A stretch of 44,320 nucleotides of DNA from assembly GCA_016234735.1 (NCBI GenBank), contig JACRAN010000182.1:1-44320 (forward strand), in the 5' to 3' direction. The DNA comes from Bacteroidota bacterium. GTDB taxonomy: Bacteria > Bacteroidota > Bacteroidia > Chitinophagales > Saprospiraceae. The position numbers and the translations under genes were made by a program. The notes beneath the pieces are model-generated. The model was not told the DNA's origin and made no database searches. It saw only the letters and a program-made list of their open reading frames with translations. Below are positions 40,679 to 44,320 of the stretch, piece by piece (position 1 is the first letter of the stretch; each line of letters begins with the position of its first letter).

Positions 40679-40746
40679 GAGCATAATTCGAGGGGAATAA
40701 CCTAATCAATCAGTACACCTAAAATCTATCTTCTCAGTCAAACACC

Positions 40747-42210
40747 ATGCAAGACCCACTTCTCGAATCCCGGCTCAACATCAACCGCCGGACATTTTTT
40801 TCCCGACTCAGCGTCGGCATTGGTTCGCTGGCGCTCGGCTCGCTGATGGTACCGAACCTGCTCACATCATGCACCAGCGGGCGGGAAGATGACGACTTCG
40901 CCGGTGCCGGGCTGCCGCATTTTGCACCGAAGGCGAAGCGGATTATTTACCTCTTCCAGAGCGGGGCACCTTCGCAGTTGGAGTCGTTTGACTACAAACC
41001 GCTGCTGCGGGAAATTCACGGGCAGGATTTGCCAGCCCGCCACCGCATGGGCCAGCGACTGACGACGATGACCAGCGGGCAAACGAGCTTCCCACTCGTG
41101 GGGTCGGCGCCTGAGTTCCGGCAGTACGGGAAACACGGGGCGTGGGTCAGCGATTTCTTCCCGCACACCGGCCAGATTGCCGACGACATCTGCATCGTGC
41201 GGAGCCTTTTCACCGAAGCCATCAACCACGACCCGGCCATCACATTTTTTCAGACCGGCCACCAGCAAGGCGGCAGGCCCAGCATGGGGGCGTGGCTGAG
41301 TTACGGCCTTGGCAGCGAGAACGAAAACCTGCCCGCCTTCGTGGTGCTCACGAGCCGGGGCGGTGGCAACTCGCAGGGGCTGTACGCCCACCTCTGGTCG
41401 GCGGGTTTCCTCGATTCGGCACACCAGGGTGTGCTGTTGCGGGGCGGCAAAGACCCCGTGCTGTACCTGAACGACCCCAAAGGCATGGAAAAAGCAGACC
41501 GCCGCCGCTTTCTCGACCACCTCGCCGAATTGAACCAACAGAGCCACGACGCATTGGGCGACCCGGAAATCGTCTCCCGCATCCGGCAGTACGAAATGGC
41601 CTACCGGATGCAGGCCTCCGTGCCGGAGGTGATGGACATAGCGAATGAACCCGACCACATCCTGAAAATGTACGGCTCGGACGTGATTACGCCGGGCAGC
41701 TTCGCCGCCAATTGCCTGCTGGCCCGCAAGCTGGCGGAAAAAGGCGTGCGCTTCATCCAGCTTTACCACCAGGGCTGGGACCAGCACAGCAATCTCGTGG
41801 ACGAAATGGGGATGCAGGCCAGGCAGGTGGACCAACCCTCCGCCGCTCTCATCCTTGACCTCAAACAGCGGGGCCTGCTCGACGACACGCTCGTCATCTG
41901 GGGCGGTGAATTTGGCCGTACCAACTACTGCCAGGGGCCGCTCGACGCCAAACTCTACGGACGTGACCACCACCCCCGTTGCTTCTCCGTCTGGATGGCC
42001 GGGGGCGGCATCCGGCCCGGCATGGTGTATGGCGCAACGGACGAATTCGGCTACAACATCGTGCAGGACCCCGTACACATCCACGACTTCCACGCTACCA
42101 TTCTGAACCAAATGGGCCTCGACCATACCCGCATGACTTACAAGCACCAGGGCCGACGTTACCGCCTGACCGACGTGTCGGGCGAGGTGGTCAGGGGGAT
42201 ACTGGCATGA
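40747..42210 (+). CDS. DUF1501 domain protein with Tat-like signal
   Basis: A 487-residue exported protein of the DUF1501 family (PF07394), distantly related to sulfatases/alkaline phosphatases. The N-terminus has NRRTFFSRL (Arg14-Arg15) followed by a mildly hydrophobic stretch, a twin-arginine signal with lipobox-like LLTSC near residue 42. Conserved segments include KAKRIIYLFQSGAPSQLESFDYKP, DICIVRSLFTEAINHDPA, WDQHSNL, WGGEFGRTNY and GRDHHPRCFSVWMAGGGI. It is the standard partner of the DUF1549/DUF1553 protein, here separated from it by the CBS gene. Tat export implies folding, perhaps with a metal, in the cytoplasm first. The substrate is unknown. Confidence 0.94.
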   Translation: MQDPLLESRLNINRRTFFSRLSVGIGSLALGSLMVPNLLTSCTSGREDDDFAGAGLPHFAPKAKRIIYLFQSGAPSQLESFDYKPLLREIHGQDLPARHRMGQRLTTMTSGQTSFPLVGSAPEFRQYGKHGAWVSDFFPHTGQIADDICIVRSLFTEAINHDPAITFFQTGHQQGGRPSMGAWLSYGLGSENENLPAFVVLTSRGGGNSQGLYAHLWSAGFLDSAHQGVLLRGGKDPVLYLNDPKGMEKADRRRFLDHLAELNQQSHDALGDPEIVSRIRQYEMAYRMQASVPEVMDIANEPDHILKMYGSDVITPGSFAANCLLARKLAEKGVRFIQLYHQGWDQHSNLVDEMGMQARQVDQPSAALILDLKQRGLLDDTLVIWGGEFGRTNYCQGPLDAKLYGRDHHPRCFSVWMAGGGIRPGMVYGATDEFGYNIVQDPVHIHDFHATILNQMGLDHTRMTYKHQGRRYRLTDVSGEVVRGILA

Positions 42211-42227
42211 GGTAAAATAGCCACAAA

Positions 42228-42263
42228 AAAAGCCGGTCAACCACATGCGGGTTGTCCGGCTTT
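42228..42263. terminator. Bidirectional terminator between DUF1501 and the SusE/F-like gene
   Basis: AAAGCCGGTCAACC pairs with GGTTGTCCGGCTTT across the loop with one T-T mismatch; an A-run precedes and TTTACTTTTT follows. It serves the two convergent genes. Confidence 0.85.
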
Positions 42264-42286
42264 ACTTTTTCACCAATTCTTGACAC

Positions 42287-42346
42287 TTAGTTCTTGGTCA
42301 CGGTGTACTTGTATTTCGGGACGTTTAAAATCAATTCCTTCCCGAA
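42287..42346 (-). pseudogene. In-frame fossil C-terminus beyond the SusE/F-like stop codon
   Basis: Directly after the TAA of the SusE/F-like gene, the same frame continues for 19 codons, ending in KYKYTVTKN and a second TAA (42287-42289). KYKYTVTKN resembles the terminal beta-strand of these domains, including the real end here, NLTYTVTAQ. It looks like the old C-terminus left behind after recombination or loss of a domain copy. Confidence 0.6.
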
Positions 42347-43474
42347 TTATTGTGCTGTAACTGTGTACGTAAGGTTGACGATGTCAACATCGATTTTGTA
42401 AAGTCCGGCAGCTGCCGGAGCAGGGATAGCAGGCGGGTCAGGCTCGCTTTCAGTTGGCCTGTAAGCCAACGCACCACCATCCGGTGTGCCATTCGCATCA
42501 GTGCCCCACTGCGGTGCCCATGCACCACGTTCGTCGATGATTTTCCAGAACTGTCCGGCAGGGTCGAGCGTGGTCGTGATGGTGTATTTGCCTTCGGAAA
42601 CCTTAGTCATAGGCAAAGCTATGGTATTGTCCCACCCGGCCAGCGTTGCACCACCCAGCAAATAAATGTCGCCGTACTCGAAGACTTCGTAAGTCAACTG
42701 TGCCGTGTCAACGATGATTTTGTACTGGCTTGCAAGAGCCGGGGCAAGAATAGCGGGCGGGTCAGGTTCTGATTCCGTTGGCCTGTAAACCAATGGGCCG
42801 CCTTCCGGCAGGCCTGTTGCATCGGTACCCCATTGCGGTGCCCATTGGCCTAGTACAGAAATGAATTTGAAGTACTTGTCTGCCCCCGGATTCAGTGTGG
42901 TAACAATTTCGTACCGCCCCCCGTCCAGATATGTCATGGGCAATGCAGCCAAGTTGTCCCAACCTGCCAGCGTTGCCGAGCCGAGCAGGTAAACCGGCTT
43001 AACGGTGACTGTTGCGCCGTAAGGTGTGACGTTGATGGTGACGATTTCCGAAATGATGTCGTCCAGCTTCTGGTCTTTGTTTGCGACCACTCTCAGTTCA
43101 ATCTCTGCAGCCTCATCAGGGTTCAGGCCCATGAGCAGCAGCTTGCTGTTCAAGTTGCCAACCGTAATTTCATACTCCAATTCCTTGGTATTCGTCAGGA
43201 GCACAGGGGCAGAAAAATTATTCCCCTTCACGTCCATTTGAAGCCTGTACGTGGTGTTGACTAAGTTGGTCAAATTGAAATCAGTGGCAGTCCAGGTAAT
43301 TTTTTCAAACACATCGTCTTTCGTGTCGGCAGTCAGGATGTAAGATGACCCTGTTGACGGGTTCGTAATAACTTGGCCCCCTTCGAGGGTCAATACGGGG
43401 TCGAACGAGTCGTCGCTGCAAGCATGCAGCAACAGTGCCGAGGCCAGGATGAAAGTCAGATATTTCCTTGTCAT
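42347..43474 (-). CDS. SusE/SusF-like outer-membrane glycan-binding lipoprotein
   Basis: A 375-residue lipoprotein (lipobox LLHAC, Cys19) of a Sus-type glycan uptake system. Residues about 20-160 match the SusE N-terminal domain (DPVLTLEGGQVITNPSTGSS, ITWTATDFNLTNL). They are followed by two tandem ~105-residue carbohydrate-binding modules (about 162-270 and 271-375), which are close copies: each has YLLG-ATLAGWDN, QWGTDA and YRPTESEPDPPAI. The Trp residues in these would stack on sugars, as in SusE/SusF of Bacteroides, which bind starch. The exact glycan here is not known. It is directly downstream of the SusD-like gene (45 bp), so they are one operon. An in-frame remnant follows the stop codon. 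Confidence 0.92.
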   Translation of the reverse strand: MTRKYLTFILASALLLHACSDDSFDPVLTLEGGQVITNPSTGSSYILTADTKDDVFEKITWTATDFNLTNLVNTTYRLQMDVKGNNFSAPVLLTNTKELEYEITVGNLNSKLLLMGLNPDEAAEIELRVVANKDQKLDDIISEIVTINVTPYGATVTVKPVYLLGSATLAGWDNLAALPMTYLDGGRYEIVTTLNPGADKYFKFISVLGQWAPQWGTDATGLPEGGPLVYRPTESEPDPPAILAPALASQYKIIVDTAQLTYEVFEYGDIYLLGGATLAGWDNTIALPMTKVSEGKYTITTTLDPAGQFWKIIDERGAWAPQWGTDANGTPDGGALAYRPTESEPDPPAIPAPAAAGLYKIDVDIVNLTYTVTAQ

Positions 43475-43519
43475 TTTTCTTAATTTTTTAGAATGAGAGA
43501 ATACTCTCGTTGGAGAAGA

Positions 43520-44320
43520 TTAATAACAGCCGCTTTGGAACTGTTGCAAATTCGGATTGGCCCCCCGGTCCTGGGACGGTATTGGATAAACATCGTAGCA
43601 ATCCGTTACGGACGCACCTTCCGGTACGCCGCCTTTCCAGGGCCACAGGTAATCCGTGTCGCTGAACTTGCCGAAGCGCACCAGGTCCGTGCGGCGATGG
43701 CCTTCCCAGAGCAACTCCCGCACCCGTTCGTCGAGGATGAAATTGAGCGTCAAATCACCGGCGCTGATGTTGCCGGAAGTGCCTCCGTAGGCACGTTCCC
43801 GCAGCGCGTTGATGTAGCCAAGCGCCGTGCCGGCGTCGCCACCGGAGCCGCTGCGCAGCACTGCCTCCGCATACATCAGGTAGGCATCGGCGAGGCGGAA
43901 CATCGGGAAGTCCGTGTCCACAAAGGTCGGGTCGGAACCAGGAGTGCCCGTAGAGGTGACGTTCTTGAATTTCCCGACAGCGTAGCCATCCGTGAACAGG
44001 GTAATGTCAGCAATGTCAATGCTTTGACCATCGGTGTGAAACAAGTTCCGTTGGTCGGATTCCGTGGCAAATTTTTCGATGTAGTAGGTGTAATCCGGCC
44101 TGTCCAGGTACAATTTGATGAGGTAAGTGCCATTGGCAGGGATGGTGAAATTGGCCCCGCCCCCTTCAAGCAGGGCATCGGCACTGTTGTCGCCATAGTT
44201 GATGTCCCAACCATCGTTTGCACGGAACTTGGCTTCACCAGCCACCAGGTCGGCGGTGATGGTCCATGCATTTTCGGCGGTATCGTAGGTCATGTTCTGG
44301 TCGCTGTTCCAGCCATCGGC
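43520..44320 (-). CDS. SusD/RagB family glycan-binding protein, C-terminal part
   Basis: The last 266 codons of a SusD-like outer-membrane lipoprotein that caps the SusC transporter; the start lies beyond the right edge. The C-terminal part is typical: DFPMFRLADAYLMYAEAVLR, INALRERAYGG, LNFILDERVRELLWEGHRRTDLVRFG and a final DVYPIPSQDRGANPNLQQF. Preceding it, the first ~85 visible residues (GWNSDQNMTYD, WTITADLVAGEAKFRANDGW, INYGDNSADALLEGGG) look like a SusE/SusF-type binding module inserted in the SusD fold. The frame stays open to the window edge, so an internal ATG at 44293 is not the start. The SusC partner is expected further right. Confidence 0.93.
   Translation of the reverse strand, partial: ADGWNSDQNMTYDTAENAWTITADLVAGEAKFRANDGWDINYGDNSADALLEGGGANFTIPANGTYLIKLYLDRPDYTYYIEKFATESDQRNLFHTDGQSIDIADITLFTDGYAVGKFKNVTSTGTPGSDPTFVDTDFPMFRLADAYLMYAEAVLRSGSGGDAGTALGYINALRERAYGGTSGNISAGDLTLNFILDERVRELLWEGHRRTDLVRFGKFSDTDYLWPWKGGVPEGASVTDCYDVYPIPSQDRGANPNLQQFQSGCY

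Noticed and set aside
40867-42246. 459-codon minus-strand open frame opposite the DUF1501 gene
   Set aside because: Shadow frame; it also runs into the terminator between the convergent genes.

Overview
The window looks like a chromosomal segment of a moderately GC-rich member of the Bacteroidota, most likely near Saprospiraceae (Lewinella/Haliscomenobacter-like). The reasons are several type IX secretion (T9SS) cargo proteins with C-terminal sorting domains, a SprB-repeat protein, a large HYR/dockerin-like protein, SusD/SusE genes, a planctomycete-type DUF1549/DUF1553 + DUF1501 pair, and promoters of the Bacteroidota type (TTG/TTTG, about 19 bp, TAnnTTTG). The taxonomic call is an inference from gene content. 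I saw no rRNA, tRNA, CRISPR array, integrase or transposase.

Layout. 1-3.2 kb: a truncated acyltransferase, miaA and a DUF3298 lipoprotein. 3.4-9.3 kb: a secreted arginine-deiminase-family protein resembling Porphyromonas PPAD, a glycoside-hydrolase-like lipid/cell-wall type protein (GHL10), a two-PDZ T9SS protein, a small lipoprotein and a DUF2283 protein. 9.4-13.5 kb: B12-dependent ribonucleotide reductase nrdJ and corA, separated by a 549-bp AT-rich gap with four exact TTTTCCACA boxes (DnaA-box-like). 13.7-23.9 kb: a putative HExxH peptidase, a tiny membrane protein, an outer-membrane beta-barrel, a 1572-residue SprB-repeat adhesin and a 1044-residue HYR/dockerin-like secreted protein. 24-28.4 kb: ffh, then homoserine dehydrogenase behind a SAM-I riboswitch with its own promoter and terminator, and a heptose-7-phosphate kinase. 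28.9-36 kb: alkaline phosphatase, acyl-CoA dehydrogenase, a compositionally mosaic T9SS protein and gamma-glutamyltransferase. 36.2-42.2 kb: purB, DUF1549/DUF1553, a CBS-pair protein and DUF1501. 42.3 kb to the end: SusE/F-like and SusD-like genes of a polysaccharide-utilisation locus whose SusC must lie beyond the right edge.

Most genes are single units ended by strong hairpins. Intergenic space is rich in palindromes, many of which start on or within a few bases of a stop codon. One family (100-137 bp, ends ATCCGTTCTCCAATC) occurs three times, once inside the leader between the SAM riboswitch and homoserine dehydrogenase. Short tandem 'word' repeats also sit at gene edges.

The most rewarding points for follow-up are the TTTTCCACA cluster (possible origin or DnaA-controlled nrdJ promoter), the SAM-I leader interrupted by a mobile-looking palindrome, the PPAD-like secreted deiminase, an in-frame fossil C-terminus behind the SusE stop codon, and the mosaic T9SS cargo.
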